Assembly: GCA_020881915.1 (NCBI GenBank)
Contig: JAJFPB010000006.1
Location: forward strand, 3,038,001-3,102,000
Source of the DNA: Paramyrothecium sp. XJ0827
Taxonomy: Eukaryota; Ascomycota; Sordariomycetes; Hypocreales; Stachybotryaceae
Direction of reading: 5' to 3'
DNA: 64,000 bases
Shown: in pieces, positions 1 through 9,224 of the stretch
How the letters are laid out: each line of letters starts with the position of its first letter
How positions within the stretch are numbered: position 1 is the first letter of the stretch
The notes under the pieces: generated by a model
Database searches by the model: none
The model's input: the letters and a program-made list of their open reading frames with translations, nothing else
What the model was told of the DNA's origin: nothing
Made by a program: the position numbers and the translations under genes

Positions 1-85
1 CGCCTGCTGCTATAAATACAAGTCATCGTAAAGAGGGGGTTTCGAGCGTCGCTTGACCCCCTTTTTTTCCCCTTCTTCCCCCTCC

Positions 86-1597
86 TCACGTCCCATCACG
101 CCCCTTCCTGCTCTTGCCGGGGCCGATCTTCTCCTTGCCGTCCATCCAGGGCCGCAGGCACTCGGGGATGGTGACCGTCTTGGCCTGCTCGTCCCAGCCG
201 TTCTCCAGCAGGGCGGCGAGGACGCGGGGGACGGCGAGGGCGGTGCCGTTGGCGGTCCAGGGGAAGGCCATCTTGCCGCCGGGGACGCGCATGCGGGTGA
301 CGAGGCGGCGGGCCTGGTAGTCGGTGCAGATGCTCGCCGAGGTGACCTCGCCCCAGCCGTCGCCCTTGTGGCGGCGGCTCGGGAACCAGGCCTCCATGTC
401 GACCTTGCGGGTGGCGGAGGCGCCGAGGTCGCCCGAGGGCATGGACAGGACGCGGCAGTAGAGGCCGAGCGAGGAGAGGATGTCGGTCTGCATGTCGAGC
501 ATCTCCTCGAAGACATCGGCGGCGGCGGCCTCATCGGGCGGGGTCCACGCGAAGAGCTCGACCTTTGTGAACTCGTGCACGCGGTAGAGGCCCTTGGTGT
601 CGGCGCCGCGGGCGCCCGCCTCGGCGCGGTAGCAGCGCGAGACGGCGACACGCTTCATGGGCAGATCGTCGGCGTCGATGGTGGTGGCGGCCTTCATGCC
701 GGCGAGGGCGATCTCCGAGGTGCCGGCGAGGCACATCTCGGGGACGCCGCGGCGGACGTCGTCGTCGGGCTGGGCGATGGTGTAGACCTGCTGCTCGCCG
801 TGCTGGTCGCGCGGCTGGAACCCGCACGCGGCGCCGATGTGGCTGTAGACCATGCTGGGCGGCGACACCTGCGTCCAGCCGTAGCGGGTGGCGACGGCGA
901 GGGCGTACTGCACCAGCGCCTGCTCGAGCTGGGCCGCCTCGCCGACGAGGTAGTACCAGCCCCAGCCCGAGGCCGTGGCGGCGCCGGCGAAGTCGAGGAT
1001 GCCGAGCTCGGCGCCGATGTGCACGTGCGACCGCCAGATCTCGTCCTCCAGCGTCTCGTCGAACGTCGGGTGCTCGTTGATGTAGCACATGAGCTCCGGC
1101 TCGTCGCCCTTGGGAGTCTCGTCGCTTGTGAGGTTGGGGAGCGCCAGCGCCAGCTCCTCTATTTGCGTAACGGCCTGCGCCTCGGAGGCCTCGATGCCCG
1201 ACAGCTTCTCCTTCAGCGCCCTCGCCTCTTCGTGGATCTTATCGCGGCTCATGGCCTTGACGTCCCCGAGCTCCTCGTCGCCATTGATGGTGGCCGGGTT
1301 GGCCAGCTGCTTCCTCAGCAGGTTGGACCTCTCCCGCAGGGCCCGGGCCTCCTTCTGCAGCTCCTGCCACGTCTGGTGGAGCTGCACGATCCTGGCCGGG
1401 TTCTCCGACTGGGCCTTGTAGTTGCGCTCCAGGCAGGTGCGCTCGTAGAGCTCCGGGTTCTGGCGGATGTGCTTGATGTCGATTATGGGCTTGGGCGCTA
1501 TCGACGGCCGCTTGGCCTCTGCGAAGCCGCGCGACAGGGAGAGCTTGGTGCCCGCGGCGGCCCGGCGGCAGCGCAGACACGTCAGGGACTTGTTCAT
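86..1597 (-). CDS. DIA4: Seryl-tRNA synthetase, mitochondrial type
   Basis: Intronless frame of 503 residues. It charges tRNA-Ser with serine, and the Arg-rich, acid-poor N-terminus (MNKSLTCLRCRRAAAG..) looks like a mitochondrial targeting sequence, so action in the mitochondrial matrix is inferred. After the presequence comes the coiled-coil tRNA-binding arm (about residues 40-150), then the class II catalytic core. Motif 2 lies near residues 315-345 (CYRAEAGA..GLYRVHEFTKVE) and motif 3 near 447-465 (NGTALAVPR with the following helix). The start is the first ATG of the frame and leaves a good presequence. The length fits the family. The C-terminal tail (KIGPGKSRKGRDGT) is short and basic. 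The long frame on the opposite strand is a shadow produced by GC-rich third positions. Confidence 0.93.
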   Translation of the reverse strand: MNKSLTCLRCRRAAAGTKLSLSRGFAEAKRPSIAPKPIIDIKHIRQNPELYERTCLERNYKAQSENPARIVQLHQTWQELQKEARALRERSNLLRKQLANPATINGDEELGDVKAMSRDKIHEEARALKEKLSGIEASEAQAVTQIEELALALPNLTSDETPKGDEPELMCYINEHPTFDETLEDEIWRSHVHIGAELGILDFAGAATASGWGWYYLVGEAAQLEQALVQYALAVATRYGWTQVSPPSMVYSHIGAACGFQPRDQHGEQQVYTIAQPDDDVRRGVPEMCLAGTSEIALAGMKAATTIDADDLPMKRVAVSRCYRAEAGARGADTKGLYRVHEFTKVELFAWTPPDEAAAADVFEEMLDMQTDILSSLGLYCRVLSMPSGDLGASATRKVDMEAWFPSRRHKGDGWGEVTSASICTDYQARRLVTRMRVPGGKMAFPWTANGTALAVPRVLAALLENGWDEQAKTVTIPECLRPWMDGKEKIGPGKSRKGRDGT

Positions 1598-2090
1598 GAT
1601 GAGCGGCAGGTCGCGGGCGATCTACTCATGTTGCGATTGCTGTGAAGCTCCGGTGAGGTTGTTGGCTGATATGCTTGGCGGGAGGAGAGAGCGAGGTGGA
1701 GCTTAGGTGAGATAGAGGTCAAAGGTGTGGTACAGGAGGTAGCTATGCAATTAGCCGAAGATAAAGCTTCACGGGTGCGACAGCGGAGCTTTACCTTGAG
1801 CTTCGTGCAGCTCTCGGGTGGACATTGAGCACAGCATCACGCCGGCCGGCACCGCAAAGGCTTTTTATTCTTTGGCTCGGAGAGTGAACAGTGCTTGCTT
1901 GACTCGGTGCGGTGCGAGCTACCTGCACTTGGCGTCGCGCGAACGTCATGTAGCAGAGCTGCGCCCGGCGCGGGTGAAATCGGGTCACAGAATAGAGCAC
2001 GGGACGGTGATTAATGCTCCCCTGGTATCTAATTGATTGCTTGCCTAACTAAATCGACAATGCAGATGGATTGCTGCGCCCTTTGCCCAT
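1598..2090. other. Intergenic spacer, SerRS promoter side
   Basis: 493 bp between the start of the synthetase gene and the stop of the Arp11 gene, both on the minus strand. It should hold the synthetase promoter and leader and the Arp11 3' end. I see no coding potential and no clear TATA box. Confidence 0.6.
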
Positions 2091-3822
2091 TCACGTTGCG
2101 CCCCAAGCCCCCAGCGTCCAATTCGCGTGCTGCTGCCCTCCGCCGCCCCTGATGAGCCCTCCGCCGCCCATGCTCTGCCGCTGAAGCTTGACATCCACAT
2201 CGCTGGGACGAGACGCCCCACCCGCGCCGTGCTGGAGCCAGAGCTCGCGGTCGATTGTCGCCATGGCCGGAACCCTGAGCTGCGAGAGCAAGCTTCCTCC
2301 GGTCCACGGGCCCAGGGAGTGGATGGCCCGTAGCTGCCCTTTCAACTGTGGGGGGCTTTTTCTGTGACGGGCCAGCTTGGCGTCAATGGGATCTTGCTGC
2401 GGCTCGGCGTGAGCCGCGCCGACCTGTTCTGTGCTTCCAGTCTCGCCCGCGCCTAGCCCAGGCTGCGTGTCTCCATCTTGCCCCGGGCTCCCTTTGTTTA
2501 GCGACTTGGCCTTGCGTCTTACTTCATCTGCCCCCTTGCCAGTGACTGGCTCCCAGCCTCTGCGTTCTACCGTGCTGGCAACCTCGTCCAGGATTCTCTC
2601 CTTGATGCCCAGGATGTTGCTGCAGCCGCCGGTGAAGATGATTCTAGCCATGCAAACAGCCCTCACGTCCATTGGGAGTTGCAGTAGATGTTGGTAGAGA
2701 AGGAGGTGTGCCGGCAATTCGTGGTCGTCGAACGTAGCTGGCGAAGCAGTTGTGTCGAAGAATGTGTCTTCGCAAACATTGGCAACCTCGCTTAGCGGAA
2801 GCTCGATTGTTGAAAATCTGTTCGACGTCCTAAGGGGAACTTTTACGGTCCTGTCAGATGGGGACGCCTGCGCCGTCTCTGCCTCGGACTCGTCCTGCTC
2901 CTCCACGGTCTCCAGCTGCGTCGACTGTCTTTGGGACGATTTGAAGGCTGCCGGTCTGCACCATGCAAGACGACACATGATGTCTTCACACTCCTCGAAA
3001 CTAATTATTCGCTCGGGGCTGTCATCATCTGCTGCAGGACCAAGGTGCGATTGTAACGACTTGTAAAGTTCATCCAGAAGTAGGCGACCTCCTCTGACTG
3101 AGCGTGTGGTCTTCACCTCACGATATTCGTAGACTGTTGTGATGACGGTTTCGGCCCAGCCCATGTCAATCACGACGGCAGACCGCACGCCAGCCGCTAC
3201 GCTGGTTGTGACTGCTGTAGACATGAGCGAGACAAGTGGCGTTTGAAACCTCTGGAAGAGGGTATCGAGAACAACTGAGAGTAGCGGCATGGGCACTGCA
3301 GAATCCAGTACGAGGCCGACCCTTCTTGGACGTGAATCAACAAGTAGATATCTGGGTAGGTTTAGTGACGTCCAGGATATCGGTAGAGAACGAGTGTACA
3401 TACTTGGTGAAAGCATCTCTCATCATACGGTCAAGCTTGTCCTCGACCAATCCCAAATCAAGCTGCCTCAGATCAAATCGCCATATCTCATGCTCTGTAG
3501 ACCACGCGGTTCCACCACCGCGGCGTGGCTCTTGCCAAGCTCTGAAATCGCCAACGCGGCGCTGCTCCTCCAGGCCACATGATAGAGTCGCTTTGGGCGT
3601 TGAGTCCCCAGCGAAGCCAATGCGCAAGTACCGCGACCCGATCTCCAGGATGAGGATGTCATCATCGGCACGAACGGTAGAGGGTGAGCCAAAGGTGGAA
3701 ATGGTGTTGGCGCGTGGCGGCGTGTGAGGGCCAGGGGTTGAAGCACCGGGCTGGCCTGGAGTAGCTCCGCCGCGGATGCTAGCCACGCTTCGGTGAGCAA
3801 GAGTGGCTCCAGGTCCAGACAT
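2091..3822 (-). CDS. arp11: Actin-related protein Arp11/Arp10 (dynactin pointed-end subunit)
   Basis: Two exons, 3822-3404 and 3351-2091, joined across a 52-bp intron (GTATGT..CCCAG, branch CACTAAAC) give 559 residues. The protein starts with a low-complexity Gly/Pro/Ala segment, then an actin-like fold beginning near ILEIGSRYLRIGFAGD. Further actin-family pieces are VVIDMGWAETVIT (the second phosphate-loop region) and a C-terminal block with PWTGGSLLSQLRV. The final residues (RQSMGGGGLIRG, ending WTLGAWGAT) match the tail I know from fungal Arp10/Arp11, the product of Neurospora ro-7. By family it caps the Arp1 filament of dynactin and supports dynein-driven nuclear and vesicle movement along microtubules. 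An acidic, Ser-rich insert (about residues 300-340) is probably a loop. The assignment within the Arp family rests on remembered conservation, so Arp10 versus Arp11 naming is interchangeable. Confidence 0.85.
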
Positions 3823-4180
3823 GGCCGTGTCAGGACGTAGAACCGTTCACATGAGATTCGGAATTAATGAGCTGCTTCGCAAGGGTGCAACGGCATGCAT
3901 CCAACCTTACCTTAGCATGTTAGTTGATTGGGTGTGAGTGCATGCGCATCGCTAACACGCTTGCCCACTTTAGCACTTTCTTTGTCTGGGTGTGGCACCC
4001 TTATCGATAAGGCTCGATTGCCGGCCGATAAGGCGCCTGCACCAAAGTCAACAACCAAAGTGGTAACCGCAGCGACGTGGACGCTGAACGTCATTCAAAC
4101 GGAAAACCTTCCATTCACGCCACCATCGACTTCAGCATTATTCGACGGCCCGCTGGCTTACGGGCCCCGGCGTGGCAGTG
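3823..4180. promoter_or_regulatory. Divergent promoter of Arp11 and GEN1/Yen1 with GATA-type palindrome
   Basis: 358 bp between two divergent start codons. It contains a perfect 14-bp palindrome CCTTATCGATAAGG at 3999-4012 and a further GATAAGG at 4027-4033, so three GATAAG-type sites sit within about 35 bp. GATA factors bind HGATAR in fungi; whether they act here is inference. Confidence 0.55.
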
Positions 4181-6644
4181 ATGGGGATCAAAGGGTACTT
4201 TTTTCCAACTCATGCGGTCTTTTTTGTAATGATTGGCTGACACTCTCAGGGTTTACCGCGAGCTTGGCCCTGGCCAAAGGGTATCTCTCAGCAAACTTGC
4301 CGCCGATGGCTATGAACGCCATGGCCGACCGTTACGGTTGGCGATTGATATTGCCATCTGGCAATTCCAAACACAGGCAGCGCGAGGTCTGTTGCTTAGA
4401 CTCATTGGCATCCCATTCCTGTCTTTCTGACATCAAATAGGTGGCACGAATCCAGCCATACGAACGCTCTTCAACCGGCTCATTCGACTCATCGGCACGC
4501 CTATACAACCCGTATTCGTCTTCGATGGCCCGAGGAAACCAGCTTTCAAACGAAACAAGCGCTCCGGCAGAGGCGATGGCGTAGCGACGGCATTAGCAAA
4601 GCGTCTAATTCAGCTCTTCGGTTTTGCCACCCACGACGCCCCAGGGGAAGCTGAAGCAGAGTGTGCTCTCCTTCAAAGGAATGGTATCGTCGACGCCGTC
4701 CTCAGCGAGGACGTGGATACCATCATGTTTGGCTGTACGAGGACGCTCCGAAATTGGAGCGCCGAGAGCAAGGGTTCAAAAACGCCGACGCATGTCACCT
4801 TGTATGACATCCAACAGCTGAACACGGCCACAACCGGACTTGATAGGGAGGGAATGGTTCTAGTTGCCATGATGAGTGGCGGTGACTACCTGCCTGATGG
4901 TATTGCTGGCTGCGGTGTCAAAGTGGCGTGTGAGGCCGCCAAGGCTGGCTTTGGCAAGTCTTTATGCAGCCTGAAGGCATCCGACTCCGTTGGACTACAA
5001 GCCTGGAGGGACTCGCTCATTCATGAGCTTCGAACTAATGAAGGAGGTCATTTTCGGACCAAGCACAAGGCATTGAATGTTCCCGAGAACTTCCCAAACC
5101 TCGAAGTCTTGAGGTACTATACACATCCAGCGGTCTCACCTTTGTCGAGCTTGGATGCCGTCAGATTACGTTTACAGAACATCAAAGATCCAGATATTTT
5201 GGGGTTAAGGGACTTCACTCGAGAAATATTCAACTGGGAGTTTCGCACTGGTGCTATCTACTTCATTCGAAGGCTTGCGCCAGCACTGTTGGTTCATAGA
5301 TTCTGCCAGGGCCACCCAAATTCGGATGAGTTTGTGAAGCGCATATCTGCTAGGCGAACCCATTTCAGCACCGACGCAACGCCCGAGCTTCGACTCAGTT
5401 TCATTCCACAAGAGATTGTCCCAATCGATGTATCCGAGGAACCGGAGGAAACAGCTGCTTACGGCCGCGACGGCTTGGCCCTGAATAGCGATGACGAGTT
5501 CGAGGCTTCTGCAGATGCGGTGGCGCCCGGTTCATCGCAGGCTGCAGGAAAAGTGTACGATGTATCAAAACCAGACCTTGTCTGGGTGTTGGAGGAGGTT
5601 GCTAGGAAAACAATTCCAAAGCCTGTTCAGGCTTGGGAAGAGGCTATGCTGGCCAAGGCCGTCAGGAAGTCACCAACAAAGAAGAAGCCTGCTGCCACTC
5701 AAAGCAAGCGAGCGCCTGTCGTATCTTCTGGCGCACTCGACCGCTTTGTTAAGATTACCAAGGCTACAGCTGTAAGCCAGGGCAAAGGCACGGCTAGTCA
5801 CAAGGAATCAGATCCAAGGAGTACGCAGTCGTCAAGCCCCAGGCCCCTTCGGCGACTGCATACTCCTCCTCGAGAGCCAAGTAAGCCGTCCTCGACCGAT
5901 GGAGAAACAGGTTCCTACGGCACCCCGGGGAGAATCGCCAGCTCACAGATACTACCTAGGACCCCGGACGCCAGCAACACGCAACTTATCCTTATACCCT
6001 CTAGCCCGCCAGTTGCGGCAAGTCCTCCCTCGCCGAGTCCTAGGTCGCGGTACACTAGTCGCAATGAAAACCTTGGCATTGTACGCTCAACGGTTTCCTC
6101 GGGCAGCTCGCAGGCGCTAAACGATGCGCCAAGGATCAAACGGCCAGAGCAATTCACACCCGGGGCATCACAAACAGGTCGATTCAAGCAGACGACTATG
6201 GACATGTTCGCCACTAGAAGCAAGCTGAGAGGTCAAGAGGCTCTCCCGGCCTCCAAGGCCTCCAAGGCCTCCAATCCGCCCAATGATAGGATGATGTCTC
6301 AAGGCAGGTGTCCAATTGATGAAGTGATTGAGATTAATACATCTCCCATCAGGCCGCCTTCCCCGGCTTCACCACACCCCATCTCCCCTATGCAGCCTAT
6401 CTCCCCTAGTAAGCGAGATCGGCAAAGGTCAGAGTTCAGTCCAAGCCCCAGAGCACCAGCATTAAAGAAGCTCCTTATCCCGAGAACGAGCGCCGTGGGG
6501 TTCTTTCGGGAGGTAGAAGTTGAGGAAGACCAGGTTGAAGAGGTGATTCATAGGGAGACGTCCCGTCTTAGAAAACACGGCATGAGGTCCGCAGTGACGA
6601 GGTGGAGCGACGTATCAGTGATTGATTTGACGCAGGAGTCATAA
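4181..6644 (+). CDS. YEN1: Holliday junction resolvase, GEN1/Yen1 type (XPG/Rad2 nuclease family)
   Basis: Three exons: 4181-4194 (14 nt, coding MGIKG), 4250-4386 and 4441-6644. All junctions keep frame and give 784 residues. The N-terminal XPG domain begins MGIKGVYRELGPGQRVSLS and continues through LAIDIAIWQFQ, and VFVFDGPRKPAFKR holds a conserved Asp. The XPG-I domain has GEAEAECA (about residue 120) and EDVDTIMFG (about 138), supplying the acidic metal ligands. GGDYLPDGI near 195 starts the helix-hairpin-helix region. The long C-terminal half (about 400-784) is Ser/Pro-rich and low complexity with basic clusters, as in Yen1, where it carries CDK and nuclear-transport control. By family it cuts Holliday junctions symmetrically late in the cell cycle. 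The Arg-rich position and the lack of a PCNA-box-driven FEN1 layout argue against FEN1 and Exo1. Confidence 0.88.
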
Positions 6645-6949
6645 GGAGATTCGGGTAGATTTGGGCATTTTTGGCGCTGTAGGTTGCGGGAGGTCGTAAT
6701 GGCGCAAGGAGTTCATACACACATACGGAAAGGCAAGGCCGGATCGCGCTGTATCATGCTATAAATATGAATAGGTATCGTTTTTGTACATACAATGCCA
6801 TGAACCCCTATGTCAACCGCCAAACCAGATCCAAAACATTCAAGTGTATCCAGCACTAATGGCTTTTATGCTCCATGCCCTTGGTTCCGACCCCAACGCC
6901 TTGGAGAATTCCAAATTTCTTGTACAGACACCTCTTGAACTTTTTATAC
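6645..6949. other. Convergent 3' regions of GEN1 and MGS1
   Basis: 305 bp between two stops that face each other. It is AT-richer than the flanking genes, with the ATAAATATGAATAGG stretch near 6761 and poly-pyrimidine tracts suited to 3' end formation on both strands. No gene seen. Confidence 0.55.
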
Positions 6950-8623
6950 CTACTCCTGTTCCATCTTAGTCAGTTCCGGGTCAATCTCAGTGCCCAGGTC
7001 CAAATCCTCGAGGAACTTCCTGCCCACGAGGTCGTCGGGCAGATAGGTCTGCTTCACCCGGCCCTCGCGGTAGTTGGGCGGGTACTTGTACTCGGCGCCG
7101 TAGCCGAGGTCGCGCATCAGCCGCGTGGGCGCATTACGCAGGTGTATCGGGACGGGGAGGGCCGCGACGCCGGGCTCGCGCAGGGCGGCGTAGGCGTTGT
7201 TGAGGGCGCGGTAGGCGCGGGTGCTCTTGGGCGCGAGGCACAGGGCGACGGCGCAGTGGGCCAGGGGGATGCGGGCCTCGGGCATGCCGATCTGCTGGGT
7301 GGCGGTGTAGGCGGCGGTGGCGAGCGGGAGGAGGGACGAGTCGGCCAGGCCGACGTCCTCGGAGGCGATGACGACCATGCGGCGGGCGATGAAGAGGGGG
7401 TCCTCGCCCGACTGCAGCATGCGGGCGAGGTAGTACAGGGCGGCGTCCGGGTCGTTGCCGCGGACGGACTTGTGGAAGGCGGATATGGTGTCGTAGTGCT
7501 GGTCGCCCGCGCGGTCGTACACCAGCGTCTTGGTGAGGGAGGCCTTGATGTCCTGCTGCGTGATGCCCTCGCGCGTCGTGAGGGACAGGGCCAGCTCCAG
7601 CAGGTTGAGGGCGGTGCGGGCGTCGCCGTCGCTGAAGCGCGCGAGGTAGGCGACCATGTCGTCGTCGAGGAGGGGCGTGGGCGGGTACGTGGCTTCCTCG
7701 GCCCGCATGGCGCGCTTCAAGATGGCGCTGATGTCCTCGACGGTGAGCGGCTGCAGGGTGAAGGTGCGGCAGCGCGACAGCAGGGCGCTGACGACCTTGA
7801 AGGAGGGGTTCTCGGTGGTGGCGCCGATGAGGGTGACGGTGCCGTCCTCGACGGGCTTGAGGAAGACGTCCTGCTGGGCCTTGTTGAAGCGGTGGATCTC
7901 GTCGCAGAAGACGATGGTCTTGCGGCCGGTGAGGGCGGCGTCGTTGGCGGCCTCGTGGAAGATCTTCTTGCACTCGGAGACGCCCGAGCTCGTGGCGTTC
8001 ATCTCGACGAACCGGCTGCCGACCATCTGCGCGATGCAGCGGGCTATCGTCGTCTTGCCCGTGCCCGAGGCGCCCCACAGGATCATGGACGGCACCCGGT
8101 TCGACTCGATGAGGGACCGCAGCACGCCCTTGGGCCCGACGAGCTCCTGGCCGTGCACCTCGTCCAGGGTCCGCGGCCTCATCCGCTCCGCCAGCGGCGC
8201 CGCCTTGTTGGTCTTTGTCTTCTTGAGCACCCTCCCCTCGTCCTGCGCGCCGGCCGCCGTGTGGTGGGGCAAGCCAGCATCGTGCGTGTCCCTCTCGACC
8301 TTCACGGGGGTAACGTTGGCGCCGGGGCCCTCCTCAAAGGTGCGTTTCTTCCCCGCGGCGGCTTGTGTCTGTGTCTGCGTCTGCGTTCCGTTCACGGCCG
8401 GCGTCAGGGCGCTGCCGTCGACATTCTGCCGCTTCGACGCCGGCGTCGAGAAGAAGCTGGAGGCGGTTCGCTTCTGCGTGGACGGGGCCGTCCCGCCGTT
8501 GGCCTGCGACTGCGGCGGCGTGGGGTCCCTGTCGAAGATGAAGCTCGTGCAGCCCGAGTCGATGTGGCTGTTGATTTCGGACGGCTTCACCGGCTTGTTG
8601 CAGATTGGGCAGTCGACTGCCAT
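6950..8623 (-). CDS. MGS1: Mgs1/WRNIP1-type AAA+ ATPase (replication maintenance)
   Basis: Intronless, 557 residues. An N-terminal Rad18-type UBZ zinc finger is visible at residues 5-25 (CPIC, then H20 and C25). A Ser/Thr/Gln-rich linker follows, with a short TQ repeat (8363-8386). The AAA+ core has Walker A GASGTGKTT (about 180-190), Walker B VFCDEIHR (about 235) and sensor 1 GATTENPSF. The MgsA C-terminal tetramerisation domain follows, with the family landmarks GNDPDAALYYLARMLQSGEDPLFIARR in shorter form and ASEDVGLAD. It belongs to the RarA/Mgs1/WRNIP1 family, which acts at stalled forks with PCNA and ubiquitin-modified partners in the nucleus. Length and domain order are normal. Converges on the GEN1 gene, another genome-stability gene; the adjacency may be chance. 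Confidence 0.94.
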   Translation of the reverse strand: MAVDCPICNKPVKPSEINSHIDSGCTSFIFDRDPTPPQSQANGGTAPSTQKRTASSFFSTPASKRQNVDGSALTPAVNGTQTQTQTQAAAGKKRTFEEGPGANVTPVKVERDTHDAGLPHHTAAGAQDEGRVLKKTKTNKAAPLAERMRPRTLDEVHGQELVGPKGVLRSLIESNRVPSMILWGASGTGKTTIARCIAQMVGSRFVEMNATSSGVSECKKIFHEAANDAALTGRKTIVFCDEIHRFNKAQQDVFLKPVEDGTVTLIGATTENPSFKVVSALLSRCRTFTLQPLTVEDISAILKRAMRAEEATYPPTPLLDDDMVAYLARFSDGDARTALNLLELALSLTTREGITQQDIKASLTKTLVYDRAGDQHYDTISAFHKSVRGNDPDAALYYLARMLQSGEDPLFIARRMVVIASEDVGLADSSLLPLATAAYTATQQIGMPEARIPLAHCAVALCLAPKSTRAYRALNNAYAALREPGVAALPVPIHLRNAPTRLMRDLGYGAEYKYPPNYREGRVKQTYLPDDLVGRKFLEDLDLGTEIDPELTKMEQE

Positions 8624-9224
8624 GGTTCAATCGGTATGGGAAGCAGTCGGGTCTGGCTGTGGTGGAAGCTCGCGTGAAGCTAAAGTGGATGGCGGCAGTG
8701 ACGCGCTTAAGAAAATGTTGTGGTTCTGATAAGATAAGATAAGAAAGTCGACGCCGGAGAGTTGCCTCGGCGCCGGTGCATGATTCTCGTGTAAGTCAAC
8801 ACATCAATCTGCTCACATTTTACCTCGTGCTACAATCAATGTTCAATCAACGTTATAACGTAAGGCATCTGTAATTGGGCTCACTGTCCGCTCAAAAGTA
8901 TCACTGCACTACACATTTAAAGCTCTTTCAACATCCACGTGCGTATTCTTTGTAACTGGATTTGTATCTTTATTTACTCCATCTTGTTTCACCAATTGAA
9001 GCTCCGTGGTAATAAGCGGATTCGTCTGCCATGCTCTTAGCCCAGAAAGTGACTGCCGCCACCATGCCGAGAGGTAATGTTGCTGATGATGCATCCCAAA
9101 ACGCCGACTCATGCTTTTCGCCAATCCCTCTACATCCGTAAGAGATTTGGGCTTTTTTCCCCTTCTCCTTCGTTAACGTGCTATGATTCCTCCTCCAAGT
9201 TTCCCCTTATGAAACCTCGTCTCG
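8624..9224. other. MGS1 promoter region and PCF11 3' end
   Basis: 601 bp. The part nearest 8624 should hold the MGS1 promoter and the part nearest 9224 the PCF11 3' untranslated region. It is AT-rich around 8810-9000. Open frames here are short and have no recognisable protein features. Confidence 0.5.

Noticed and set aside
53..1645. 530-codon frame on the plus strand
   Set aside because: It lies exactly antisense to the seryl-tRNA synthetase and is Gly/Ala/Val/Leu-rich, a codon-bias shadow.
8363..8386. TQ repeat as a possible minisatellite
   Set aside because: It is a short low-complexity run inside the Mgs1 linker, with only four imperfect units.
6875..8677. 600-codon frame on the plus strand
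   Set aside because: It is antisense to the Mgs1 ATPase, whose zinc finger and AAA+ motifs are clear. It has no protein-like features.
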